In this document: piece after piece, positions 33,631 through 42,770 of the stretch
Layout: each line of letters starts with the position of its first letter
Numbering within the stretch: position 1 is the first letter of the stretch
Assembly: GCA_045613385.1 (NCBI GenBank)
Contig: JAZLAW010000001.1
Span: 62,001-126,000, forward strand
From: SIG565 sp045613385
GTDB lineage: Bacteria > Bacillota > Clostridia > Oscillospirales > Acutalibacteraceae
Reading direction: 5' to 3'
Length of the DNA stretch: 64,000 bases
Position numbers and translations under genes: made by a program
Notes under the pieces: model-generated
Database searches by the model: none
What the model was told of the DNA's origin: nothing
Seen by the model: only the letters and a program-made list of their open reading frames with translations

Positions 33631-35103
33631 ATGTTATTATATAAGAGACTTTTAGCTGCTTTGCTTTCATTATTACTGATATTCACTTGTATTGGTTGTT
33701 CAGATGAAAATTCATCTGCAATAATCTATTACGGTGTTGGTGAACCACCAAGAAATATTGACCCACAATGCGCCAGTACAATTACTGAACTCATTATAGT
33801 AAGGAATCTTTATGAAGGTCTTATGCGTTCGGATGAAAACGGAGATATTGTAAACGGTGTTGCAGAAGCTTATACAAAAGATAATAATACATATACATTT
33901 TATTTACGAAAAAACGCAGTATGGAGTGACGGGACACCAATAACCTCTGATGATTTTGTTTTTGGTTTTAAACGTGCACTTAACCCCGAAACTAATTCTC
34001 CAAATGCTGAATGTCTATTTAGTATCAAAAACGCAGAAGAAATCAACAAAGGAAATTTATCGGATAACACATTAGGCGTAACTGCAATAGATGCGCACAC
34101 TTTGAAAATTGAGCTTAATTATGATGATTTGGACTTTCTATATACACTGACAACTTCGGCTGCAATGCCCTGTAACCAGGATTTCTTTAACAAATCTATC
34201 GGAAAATACGGAATGTCTTTAGATACGGTTTTATCAAACGGCTCTTATCGCTTGAAGAAATGGTCAACCGAAGATTTTGCAATGAGAATCGTAAGAAACT
34301 CCAAATATGCGGGAGATTTTACTCCAAAAAACTCTGCTGTGTATTTTTCAAAAAGCAAAGATGAGACTAATATCGAACGTTTAAAGAAAAATTTTGTTGA
34401 TATTGCAGAAATCGAGACCGAAGACTATTCAAAAGCACAATTAAGCGGTCTGAATCTCAGCACTGTGGATAACAAAGTCTTACTTTTAGAAATAAACAGA
34501 AGTTTCACCAAAAATATGCGTGATGCGTTGGTTTATAGTGCGATTTCTGAAGCCGATTTTACAAATTCGCCTATAACATTCAAATATCCAAATACACTTT
34601 TCCCCTCTTTTTTTGGTAAAGGTACAGAGAAAAAGCAGAATATTTACAATCCCCAACTGGCTAAAAGTCTTTTCAGCAACGAAATAAAGCTTTTTGAAGA
34701 TTACGATTTTCCTTGTGAAACAGTTTATTTTTGCGGTGATACCAATACAGAAAATTTAGTGAAAAAAGTTGCTTCAAACTGGCAAAAAAATCTTGGCGCC
34801 TACGTGAATATATCAGCTGTATCTACTGATAACGATGTCAAATATTTTACCGGCACGGAGTACGGCATTGGTATTTATACTGTACAGATTAACGAGAAAA
34901 ATGAAAAAGAATATCTTAAAAATTTCAGATTAGAAAATACGTACAGCACAGATGACTTACAGTCATATATTTTTGAAAACAGTTATACCATCCCTATTTG
35001 TTTTTACGGCAGCTGTTTTGCAGATACAAAAGAACTTCAAGGTTTGAAAATTGATTCTTTTGGTGGCAATATAGATTTTTCGCATGTTATAAAGAAAAAA
35101 TAA
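33631..35103 (+). CDS. peptide-binding lipoprotein of an ABC importer (OppA/SBP_bac_5 family)
   Basis: A protein of 490 residues with an N-terminal signal ending in a lipobox (FTCIGC, cysteine ~23). The family signature YTFYLRKNAVWSDGTPITSDDF is split here as YTFYLRKNAVWSDGTP and ITSDDFVFGFKRALNP. Homologues capture oligopeptides outside the membrane. At 490 residues it is a little short, and no opp permease or ATPase is adjacent, so it may serve a transporter encoded elsewhere. Single-gene unit with own promoter and terminator. Confidence 0.88.
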   Translation: MLLYKRLLAALLSLLLIFTCIGCSDENSSAIIYYGVGEPPRNIDPQCASTITELIIVRNLYEGLMRSDENGDIVNGVAEAYTKDNNTYTFYLRKNAVWSDGTPITSDDFVFGFKRALNPETNSPNAECLFSIKNAEEINKGNLSDNTLGVTAIDAHTLKIELNYDDLDFLYTLTTSAAMPCNQDFFNKSIGKYGMSLDTVLSNGSYRLKKWSTEDFAMRIVRNSKYAGDFTPKNSAVYFSKSKDETNIERLKKNFVDIAEIETEDYSKAQLSGLNLSTVDNKVLLLEINRSFTKNMRDALVYSAISEADFTNSPITFKYPNTLFPSFFGKGTEKKQNIYNPQLAKSLFSNEIKLFEDYDFPCETVYFCGDTNTENLVKKVASNWQKNLGAYVNISAVSTDNDVKYFTGTEYGIGIYTVQINEKNEKEYLKNFRLENTYSTDDLQSYIFENSYTIPICFYGSCFADTKELQGLKIDSFGGNIDFSHVIKKK

Positions 35104-35123
35104 GCAGGTCCTTGGACCCGCTT
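35102..35123. terminator. bidirectional terminator between the OppA-like gene and murC
   Basis: Arms AAGCAGGTC and GACCCGCTT with one mismatch and CTTG loop; T-rich on both exits. Confidence 0.75.
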
Positions 35124-35126
35124 ATT

Positions 35127-36500
35127 TTACTTAAGTCTATCAATAATTATATGAGCCGCCTTATAAATATCTCCGCCACCCATAGTAATAACCAACTCGC
35201 CGTTTTCGGCACTATCGATAACCTCATCTGCGACCTGTTCAAATGTCTGAACACATATGCAGTTATCGAGGCCTTCCGCAATATTCTCGGATGATATACC
35301 GTAGGTATTAACTTCTCTAGAGCCCATTATAGGCATTAAAATAACCTTATCGGCAATTTTTAGAGCTTTAATGAACTCATCCAGCAAAAGAGCTGTACGC
35401 GAAAATGTAAACGGTTGGAAAACTGCGGTCACTTTTTTATAATCCAGAGATTTTGCGGCGGTAAGAGTTGCTTCAATTTCGGTGGGATGATGTGCGTAAT
35501 CATCAGCCAGAACAAATTTATCAAACTCTCCTAAAAACTCAAATCTTCTTCCGGCACCCGTAAATTGTTCGAGAGCCTTTTTTATGCCTTCGGCAGATAT
35601 AGAATGATAATCTGCCACCGCTATTGCCGCAAGAGCATTTAGCACATTGTGACGACCCGGCACACGCATTTCTATATTGATGAGTGGTTTTTTATCTTTG
35701 AATACATCAAATTTAAAGCCATATTTTGATGCGGAAATATTATCCGCATAATACATATTTTTCTCATTAAATCCAAATGTTATGATTTTGCCATCAAAAT
35801 TCTCGGTTGTACTCATAACAAGTTTATCATCACCATTAACAAATGCAACTTTTGACATTGTTATGAACTTCTTAAAAGACAACACAAGATTATCCATTGT
35901 CTTAAAATAATCAAGGTGGTCATTATCAATATTTAAAAGCACCGAAATATCGGGCGACAACTGAAGGAATGTGTCCACAAACTCACACGCTTCGCAAATC
36001 ATATTTTCCGATGAGCCCGAAATCCCGTTGGAGTTGATTAGCGGTAGCTTACCACCTATTACTGCGGTGGGGTCCATATTGTTTAGTATAAATATCTGAG
36101 TAAGCATTGAAGTTGTCGTTGTTTTACCGTGAGTTCCGCATATACCGATAACATTATCAAAGCATCTTGTTAGTGCGCCCAAAAGATGAGAACGTTCCAT
36201 AGTAGGTATGTTATTTTCTCTGGCAAAAACCAATTCGGGATTATCACTTGAAATAGCAGCAGAATATACTATAAGTTCTGCATCCCGAACATTATCAGCG
36301 CTATGTCCCATAAATACTTTTATACCTAATTTCTCAACTCTCTTTAACGGGTCGCTTACATTATTATCTGAACCGGTAAGTATATACCCTTTACTATGCA
36401 AAATCTCGGCCAAAGGGCACATACCCGAGCCGCCGATACCTATCATATGAATTCTCTTTACATTATTTATTATTTTATCTTCTTGACAAACTAATTTCAT
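35127..36500 (-). CDS. murC: UDP-N-acetylmuramate-L-alanine ligase
   Basis: A protein of 457 residues with the Mur ligase layout: N-terminal UDP-binding IHMIGIGGSGMCPLAEIL, P-loop GICGTHGKTTTTSML (~115), central LLNIDNDHLDYF, and C-terminal LADDYAHHPTEI. It adds the first amino acid to the peptidoglycan stem. It stands alone, divergent from the CCA-adding enzyme. Confidence 0.97.
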   Translation of the reverse strand: MKLVCQEDKIINNVKRIHMIGIGGSGMCPLAEILHSKGYILTGSDNNVSDPLKRVEKLGIKVFMGHSADNVRDAELIVYSAAISSDNPELVFARENNIPTMERSHLLGALTRCFDNVIGICGTHGKTTTTSMLTQIFILNNMDPTAVIGGKLPLINSNGISGSSENMICEACEFVDTFLQLSPDISVLLNIDNDHLDYFKTMDNLVLSFKKFITMSKVAFVNGDDKLVMSTTENFDGKIITFGFNEKNMYYADNISASKYGFKFDVFKDKKPLINIEMRVPGRHNVLNALAAIAVADYHSISAEGIKKALEQFTGAGRRFEFLGEFDKFVLADDYAHHPTEIEATLTAAKSLDYKKVTAVFQPFTFSRTALLLDEFIKALKIADKVILMPIMGSREVNTYGISSENIAEGLDNCICVQTFEQVADEVIDSAENGELVITMGGGDIYKAAHIIIDRLK

Positions 36501-36585
36501 AAAAAAGTCCCCTATAATTTTTTACATTTCTATTATATTGCATTTAATGGAAAAAATAAACAATAAATTTTAAGGAAGTGAAAAA

Positions 36586-37770
36586 ATGTTAAATCTCCCA
36601 AATTATATCCTATATGTCTTGGATACCCTTGAAAGCGCCGGATATGAAGCTTACGTTGTCGGCGGCGCTGTCAGAGATATGCTTATGGAACAAGTTCCAA
36701 ATGATTTTGACATAACCACTTCCTGTCCACCTGAAATAGTTTGCGACCTTTTTGAAAAAACCATTAAGACAGGTTTCCAGCACGGTACGGTGACTGTAAT
36801 TGCGGATGGTAAACCTATAGAGATAACAACATTCCGCGAAGATATCGGTTATTCAAATTTCCGAAAACCCGATAGTGTAAAATTCGGCAATAATCTGCAT
36901 GAAGATTTAAAACGGAGAGATTTTACCATTAATGCTATATCATTATCAAGAAATTTTGAAATAAAGGATATTTTTGAAGGCATAAAAGATATCAAAAACA
37001 AAACAATACGTGCCATTGGAAATCCCGATGAAAGATTTACAGAAGATGCTCTCAGAATTTTACGTGCTTTTCGCTTTTCCGCAAAATTAGGTTTCAAAAT
37101 TGAAGAATCGACATATAACTCAGCGATAAAAAATGCATTTCTCCTACAAAACATAAGCCGTGAAAGAATTTTTTCAGAATTTTCTCAAATTCTGATTTCG
37201 GATAACCCCGAACACGTTGAACCTTTAATTAACTGCGGTGCATTAAATTTTATCGGTGTAAAAAACTCTCAAAATCTGAAACTTTTACAAAGGCTGCCGA
37301 AAAGACTGGATATACGCTTTTTTACCTTCTGCTTATTGTCTAATTCTGATAGCAAAGCTCTATCAACACACCTTAAAACAAATAAAAAACTGTTTAAATA
37401 TTGTGAGTTGATGAAAAAGCTACACTCTCAAGAATTTTCTCTTGAACGAACAAATATTAAAAGGTTTCTTAATTTATCAAATCAAGAAATTTTCACCGAC
37501 TTCTTACTGATTAAACAAGCAACTGAAAATATTGCTATACAGGACATCCTTAATACTGTAAACAATATAATCGTACTAAATGAACCCTATAAAATCTCCG
37601 ATTTAACAATCAGCGGTAACGATATTCTGGCACTCGGTTGCTCTCCTGAAAGAGTCGGCACCGTCCTTAATTACTTGTTATCGGTCGTAATGCACGATGC
37701 TAACAAAAATGACAAAGATATATTAATTTCCCTAGCAGTTGCTTTTTTAAAAAACAAATTCACACTATAA
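36586..37770 (+). CDS. cca: CCA tRNA nucleotidyltransferase
   Basis: A class II nucleotidyltransferase of 394 residues. Motif A is YVVGGAVRDMLM with DFDITTS (DxD metal ligands), followed by RRDFTINAISL, then the template helix region ALRILRAFRFSAKLGF. No HD domain is evident. It adds or repairs tRNA 3' CCA; note that the three tRNAs in this window already encode CCA, so repair is its likely role. GGAAGTG precedes the ATG. Confidence 0.92.
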   Translation: MLNLPNYILYVLDTLESAGYEAYVVGGAVRDMLMEQVPNDFDITTSCPPEIVCDLFEKTIKTGFQHGTVTVIADGKPIEITTFREDIGYSNFRKPDSVKFGNNLHEDLKRRDFTINAISLSRNFEIKDIFEGIKDIKNKTIRAIGNPDERFTEDALRILRAFRFSAKLGFKIEESTYNSAIKNAFLLQNISRERIFSEFSQILISDNPEHVEPLINCGALNFIGVKNSQNLKLLQRLPKRLDIRFFTFCLLSNSDSKALSTHLKTNKKLFKYCELMKKLHSQEFSLERTNIKRFLNLSNQEIFTDFLLIKQATENIAIQDILNTVNNIIVLNEPYKISDLTISGNDILALGCSPERVGTVLNYLLSVVMHDANKNDKDILISLAVAFLKNKFTL

Positions 37771-37788
37771 AAATTACGCCATAAAATG
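37762..37788 (+). promoter_or_regulatory. possible sigma-K promoter of dpaAB
   Basis: AC at 37762-37763, 16 bases, then CATAAAATG at 37780-37788, against the consensus AC-N16/17-CATANNNTA with one mismatch. Initiation near 37795 would lie past the left arm of the cca terminator, so the dpaA mRNA would escape it. This is inference from position and the known mother-cell expression of dpaAB in Bacillus. Confidence 0.35.
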
Positions 37789-37809
37789 TATTAAAGCATT
37801 TTATGGTGT
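37776..37809 (+). terminator. terminator of cca
   Basis: Thirteen-base arms ACGCCATAAAATG (37776-37788) and CATTTTATGGTGT (37797-37809, one G-U), followed by a T run. Its left arm overlaps a possible sigma-K -10 for dpaA. Confidence 0.9.
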
Positions 37810-37825
37810 TTTTTTGAGGTGTTTT

Positions 37826-38620
37826 ATGAAGATTATTATGATAGGCGGAGATAAACGCCAAAACAAAATCAAAAAGAATCTTGAACAGTCGGGCCACTTT
37901 GTTTATCATATAGTACGAAACAGTGACCTTAATATTGACTTTAAAGATTATAATGCAGTTATTTTCCCTCTGCCTACTACACGTGACGGTGTATTTGTCA
38001 ACAATCAACTCAATGACGAAAAAATTAAAATATGCGATATTACTGCAAAAATCGGTAACCAAATCGTTTTGTGCGGCAACTATACCTTTCCCGATTTTGA
38101 TTTTATTGATTATGGAAAAGATGAATCAACCGCAATACTTAATGCTGTACCTACGGCTGAAGGCGCTATTGCACTGGCAATACAAAACACACCTTTTACT
38201 TTATGGAAGAGTAATTGCTTAGTTGTGGGTAACGGAAAAATCGGTAAAGTTTTGTCACATCTGCTTAAATCGTTTTCTGCAGATGTCACGGTAAGTGCCA
38301 GACGCGATACCGATTTTGCTTATATTGAATCTTTTGGTATACACCATATTGCTACAGAACAGTTGGAAAAATACACCGAAAACTTTGACATAATATTCAA
38401 TACAGTCGATGCTCCTGTAATAACCGAAAATGCACTAAAAAATTGCAAGAAAAGTTGTCTGCTTATAGAGTTGGCTTCCCACCCGTTTGGGATTGATTTT
38501 AAAGCTGCAGATAACTTAGGGCTCAAAGTAATTATGGCACCGGGGCTTCCCGGTAAAACGGCACCGGATACTGCCGCAGATATTTTGACAAAAGTTATAG
38601 TTAAAAACCTAAAATACTAA
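37826..38620 (+). CDS. dpaA: dipicolinate synthase subunit A
   Basis: About 264 residues. The N-terminal fold opens MKIIMIGGDKRQ, and the NAD-binding glycine motif is LVVGNGKIGKVL (~residue 135), followed by SARRDTDFAYIE. It matches SpoVFA/DpaA, which with DpaB makes dipicolinic acid in the mother cell for export into the forespore. GAGGTG precedes ATG 37826. It starts 16 nt after the cca terminator. Confidence 0.95.
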   Translation: MKIIMIGGDKRQNKIKKNLEQSGHFVYHIVRNSDLNIDFKDYNAVIFPLPTTRDGVFVNNQLNDEKIKICDITAKIGNQIVLCGNYTFPDFDFIDYGKDESTAILNAVPTAEGAIALAIQNTPFTLWKSNCLVVGNGKIGKVLSHLLKSFSADVTVSARRDTDFAYIESFGIHHIATEQLEKYTENFDIIFNTVDAPVITENALKNCKKSCLLIELASHPFGIDFKAADNLGLKVIMAPGLPGKTAPDTAADILTKVIVKNLKY

Positions 38621-38643
38621 CAAACTCAGAAACGGTGATTATT

Positions 38644-39219
38644 ATGGATGGTCTTACTGCGGGATTTGCGGTTTGCGGTTCCTTTTGTACAATAAAAGAA
38701 TCTATTTCGCAAATATCCGTCTTAAAAGATATGGGGTTTAAAATCATACCGATATTGTCTGATACGGTTTATAATACCGATAACAGATTTAATAACGCAA
38801 AAGATTTAATAGAAAAAATTGAAACAACAACTGATAATAAAATCATTCATACCATTACCGGAGCCGAACCTATTGGTCCTAAAAAACTGCTTGATATTTT
38901 GATAATTTCCCCTTGTACGGGTAATACACTTGCGAAATTGGCAAACGGTATTACAGATACGTCGGTAACAATGGCGGCGAAAGCACATCTCAGAAACAAT
39001 CGTCCGATTGTGATAGCTATCGCAACAAATGATGCTTTGGGCGCTTCTGCGATTAATATAGGCAAACTGCTTAACACAAAAAATATTTATTTTGTACCCT
39101 TCGGGCAAGATGACCCTTACGGAAAAAACAATTCCCTTATTTCTGATTTTAAGCAAATTCCCGAAACCGTTAAATCAGCCCTCGCGGGTAAACAGTTGCA
39201 ACCTATTTTATTGAAATAA
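38644..39219 (+). CDS. dpaB: dipicolinate synthase subunit B
   Basis: A flavoprotein-like subunit of 191 residues (AGFAVCGSFCTI at the start; ISPCTGNTLAKLANGITD; MAAKAHLRNNRPIVIAI). It pairs with DpaA and lies 23 nt downstream of it. ATG 38644 follows GGTGA by 7 nt; the GTG at 38635 is less likely. A terminator follows. Confidence 0.95.
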   Translation: MDGLTAGFAVCGSFCTIKESISQISVLKDMGFKIIPILSDTVYNTDNRFNNAKDLIEKIETTTDNKIIHTITGAEPIGPKKLLDILIISPCTGNTLAKLANGITDTSVTMAAKAHLRNNRPIVIAIATNDALGASAINIGKLLNTKNIYFVPFGQDDPYGKNNSLISDFKQIPETVKSALAGKQLQPILLK

Positions 39220-39223
39220 TTAA

Positions 39224-39251
39224 AAGGCATAACGATCATTCGTTATGCCTT
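39224..39251. terminator. bidirectional terminator between dpaB and addA
   Basis: Perfect 12-bp arms AAGGCATAACGA and TCGTTATGCCTT with TCAT loop, between convergent dpaB and addA. Confidence 0.85.
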
Positions 39252-39256
39252 CTTAA

Positions 39257-42200
39257 CTATATTTCGATTCCCCGAGAAAGTGCAAATGAATAAATGACTT
39301 TTTGCTTAATTGGTCTGCAAAGAATTTTTTCACAAGCCAAAGCGTAAATCTCAAGTTGTTTCGAATATGCTTCTACTAAAGAATTTTCATCATTTACCCG
39401 GTCTGTTTTAAAATCGACAACCACAATTCCGTCTTCTTCTACAAAGACACAATCGACACTGCCTTGAACAACAATTTTTTCATCCGCGATACTTTCATCC
39501 AGCCCATCTTTAAGTTTACCTGCGGAAAGTTCTGTTAAAAATCTCATTTCCCTTTCGATCTTTAAAGATTTTTCCATCCTTGCGAACAAATCACTATTGA
39601 AAAATTGCCCAACAGCTTTCAAATCAATGGCATTTTTTTCTGATTCAGTTATAAATTCCCATTCGTACAATCTCTCGATTTCGGCAGATAAATCTTGCTT
39701 TGCGTTTGCAAAATCTGCAAACTGCATAAATCTATGTGTTGCCGTTCCACGCGCCGCGGGAGTAAGACCGCCCTTCGACATAAAGGCAGGTTTTGATGTA
39801 AAACTATAGTCTTTCTCATCTGCTTTATGGGCAATTACGGCAACCGAACTTTTAGATTCAATATCTTTAAGTGCTTCAAACGGATAGATGTATTGTATAT
39901 TTTTCTTTATCAAATCACCAATTTTTTGGTCGGCCGCAAACGTATCTTCACAATTAACAGAAACAGTACTGTCGGCTTTACAACCATCAAATTGATGATA
40001 GGAAATATCATAATTTCCTAAATCGGATAACGATTCTTCAGGTGTTTCTCCCTTGAGAATAAATTCTTGAAGTGACTTATCTCCCATAAGTGCAAAACAT
40101 ATCATATCCGAATAGGAATTAAAGTTAGTAGCAAAATTCCGATATTCTTCATATGTTTTAGCATTAGTAGCAGAAACAGAATAATATTTTGCCCAATTTA
40201 AAACATCCTTATCCGTAACGAAGATGCACAACTGCTCTTTTGCGCGTGTTAGGGCAACATACAAAAGGCGCATTTCTTCATCCAGCTGTTCTTTTCTTGC
40301 TGCGGCAGAAATTATATTTCGTGTAATCGAAGATTTCTGAATACCACTCTCTTCATCATTAATCTTAAATGAAACACCTATATCTGCGCTTATTAAAAGT
40401 TTATCGGAAGAATCTCTGGAGCTGAAATTGGAAGTGGTATCAGCTAAAATGCAAACCGGGAACTGCAAACCTTTTGATGAATGTATCGTCATAAGATTAA
40501 CCGAATCACTTTCTGTCGCCGCCTGTGCTCCAAATCCCTTTTCAGACAGTTTATTTACAAACCTATAGAAATTCTCAATGCGTTTTGAAAATCCGTTATT
40601 ATCATATTGCAAGGCAATATTTTGCAATAACAACAGATTTTTACATCGTAATTCACCATCCGGTAACAGTGAGATAATATTAAGCATTTCGGTATTTTGC
40701 AAAATGTATGAAACGGTTTCAGAAATTCCACTCGCCGAAAAAATAAAACGGAGTTTTTTAATAGAATTTAAAAAGTCTGCTGCCTTTTTATTACCTGTTT
40801 CTGCAGATTTCGTAACGGCAGTAATTAAATTGGATTTCTTATGAGAAACACGTATATTTGCCATCTCTTCCGCCGAAAATGCAAACAACGGAGACATCAT
40901 AACCGACGCTAATGATATATCACGTGTAGGGTTTTCGATGATTTCGAGTAACGCGAATATAATACGTATTTCTGTTGTGTCAATAAAATCTGTGGCATTT
41001 AATAAAACAGGTATTCCGTTTTTTCTCAAAACTTCTGCATATGCAACACCGTTTTTTGCAATATTTCTGAAAAGCACTGTAAAATCACTATATCTTGGTT
41101 TCCTGAGTTCACCGGTTACGCTATCAGTGACCGTGCTATTCTCCATATATTCTCTGATGTACCGTGCAATATATGTTGCTTCTGCCACGACTTTATCGCT
41201 TGATGAATCTGTATTTATAAATTTAATATCAGTACAAAAGCCATCCTTTTCAGGATATGTGGCAGAAGGATTTAAAACTTCTTCTTGGTTATATTCAACA
41301 GAACTCAGTTTTCCGTTCATAAATGTTGTAAACAAACAGTTTACAAACTGACAAATCGATGCACGGCTACGGAAATTATTAGATAAAATGATTTTCCTTA
41401 AATCATTTTCTCTGGCAGAATTGATAGGAATGTATTTCTGCTTTTTGTTTAAAAAATTATTTGGATTTGCACCACGAAAACGATAGATACTCTGCTTAAT
41501 ATCTCCAACTATGAAAATATTTTTCTCATCATCGGATAATAAAGAAAAAAGTAAATCTTGCATATCGTTTGTATCCTGAAATTCATCAACAAGAACTTCA
41601 TCATAACGCGCAATAACTTCTTTCAAATATTGAGTTTTGATAATTTTCCCATCTACATATTCGCACAACAGCTTTAATGCAAAATGTGTAGAATCGGAAA
41701 AAGTCATAATATTTTTTGAGCGCCTCAACTCATCAAATTTGTCCATATATTTGATTGTCAAACCAATAAGCTCGTTCACCAGAATATACATCATATCAAA
41801 ATCTGATTTAAGCGCAGTAAAGTCATCCGAAAATATTTCGGACAATCTGTTGACGGCCGATTTTGCCTCATCCTTTAATGCTTTAACGCTGTATACAAGC
41901 GGAGAGTCTGCAAAACCACGCGGTGTATTAAGTCGGTCTGTTGTAAAGCTATTAATTAGAGAATAAACCTTTTCCCAATTTTTTTCTTCGCAATACTTGA
42001 CAATTACCATCAGATCTTCCGCACATTTTACAAGTACAGGTGCATACTTTTCGAGAACCGTTGGATACAACTTCAGTTCTTCGGTAGCTGCAATCAGATT
42101 TTTTGCATGGGCCGTTAATTCATCCTTTGTCAGCTTAAAAGCCTTATCAACTAAATCATCAAAAAAATCCGCATCGAGTGATTTTTTCTGTTGCTCCAGC

Positions 42201-42769
42201 AACCACGCTCTCGGGAATGGCATATTCTGACTGAATTCATAAATTTTATGAATATATTTTAAAAGGTCGCCTTCATCAAAATCGTTTGAAACAGCGTCCA
42301 GTAACATTTCAAATTCAGCCGTCTTGTCTGTGAAAGCATCATTCAACACCGAGTTCAAAGCAGAATTAGAAAGCTCTAATATTACCGCATCATCAGCGAT
42401 AGAAAAATCGGGACTTATGCCTAAACGGTCAAAATTTTCTTTTATTAAATCGATACAAAAAGAGTCTATTGTACAAATTTTTGCATTTCTCAATTTGATT
42501 TTTTGCTTTAGCAAAAAATGATTTTCCGGGTTTTTTGCATATTCCTGACTCAATCGCTTTTCGATTCTTCCTTGCATTTCTTTAGCGGCGGCTTTAGTGA
42601 AAGTTACAATAAGTAATCTGTCAGCGCTAATAGGGTTCTCACCGCATATTTTCTGTATAACACGCTCTACCAAAACGGCAGTTTTGCCGGAACCCGCCGC
42701 TGCTGATACAAGAGTACCCGAAGGGGCAAAAATGGCGGTTTCCTGGTCTTTTGTTGGTGTGAATGCCAT
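39257..42769 (-). CDS. addA: ATP-dependent helicase/nuclease subunit A (AddA)
   Basis: A protein of 1170 residues. UvrD-type helicase motifs: Q/Walker A SAAAGSGKTAVLVERV (~20), DEFQDTND (Walker B), VGDIKQSIYRFRGA, and late VALTRAKEQL. A RecB-like nuclease domain at the C-terminus has VVDFKTDR (~1120). With AddB it processes double-strand breaks for RecA, the Firmicute counterpart of RecBCD. It follows addB with a 1-nt gap. Confidence 0.96.
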   Translation of the reverse strand: MAFTPTKDQETAIFAPSGTLVSAAAGSGKTAVLVERVIQKICGENPISADRLLIVTFTKAAAKEMQGRIEKRLSQEYAKNPENHFLLKQKIKLRNAKICTIDSFCIDLIKENFDRLGISPDFSIADDAVILELSNSALNSVLNDAFTDKTAEFEMLLDAVSNDFDEGDLLKYIHKIYEFSQNMPFPRAWLLEQQKKSLDADFFDDLVDKAFKLTKDELTAHAKNLIAATEELKLYPTVLEKYAPVLVKCAEDLMVIVKYCEEKNWEKVYSLINSFTTDRLNTPRGFADSPLVYSVKALKDEAKSAVNRLSEIFSDDFTALKSDFDMMYILVNELIGLTIKYMDKFDELRRSKNIMTFSDSTHFALKLLCEYVDGKIIKTQYLKEVIARYDEVLVDEFQDTNDMQDLLFSLLSDDEKNIFIVGDIKQSIYRFRGANPNNFLNKKQKYIPINSARENDLRKIILSNNFRSRASICQFVNCLFTTFMNGKLSSVEYNQEEVLNPSATYPEKDGFCTDIKFINTDSSSDKVVAEATYIARYIREYMENSTVTDSVTGELRKPRYSDFTVLFRNIAKNGVAYAEVLRKNGIPVLLNATDFIDTTEIRIIFALLEIIENPTRDISLASVMMSPLFAFSAEEMANIRVSHKKSNLITAVTKSAETGNKKAADFLNSIKKLRFIFSASGISETVSYILQNTEMLNIISLLPDGELRCKNLLLLQNIALQYDNNGFSKRIENFYRFVNKLSEKGFGAQAATESDSVNLMTIHSSKGLQFPVCILADTTSNFSSRDSSDKLLISADIGVSFKINDEESGIQKSSITRNIISAAARKEQLDEEMRLLYVALTRAKEQLCIFVTDKDVLNWAKYYSVSATNAKTYEEYRNFATNFNSYSDMICFALMGDKSLQEFILKGETPEESLSDLGNYDISYHQFDGCKADSTVSVNCEDTFAADQKIGDLIKKNIQYIYPFEALKDIESKSSVAVIAHKADEKDYSFTSKPAFMSKGGLTPAARGTATHRFMQFADFANAKQDLSAEIERLYEWEFITESEKNAIDLKAVGQFFNSDLFARMEKSLKIEREMRFLTELSAGKLKDGLDESIADEKIVVQGSVDCVFVEEDGIVVVDFKTDRVNDENSLVEAYSKQLEIYALACEKILCRPIKQKVIYSFALSRGIEI

Positions 42770-42770
42770 T

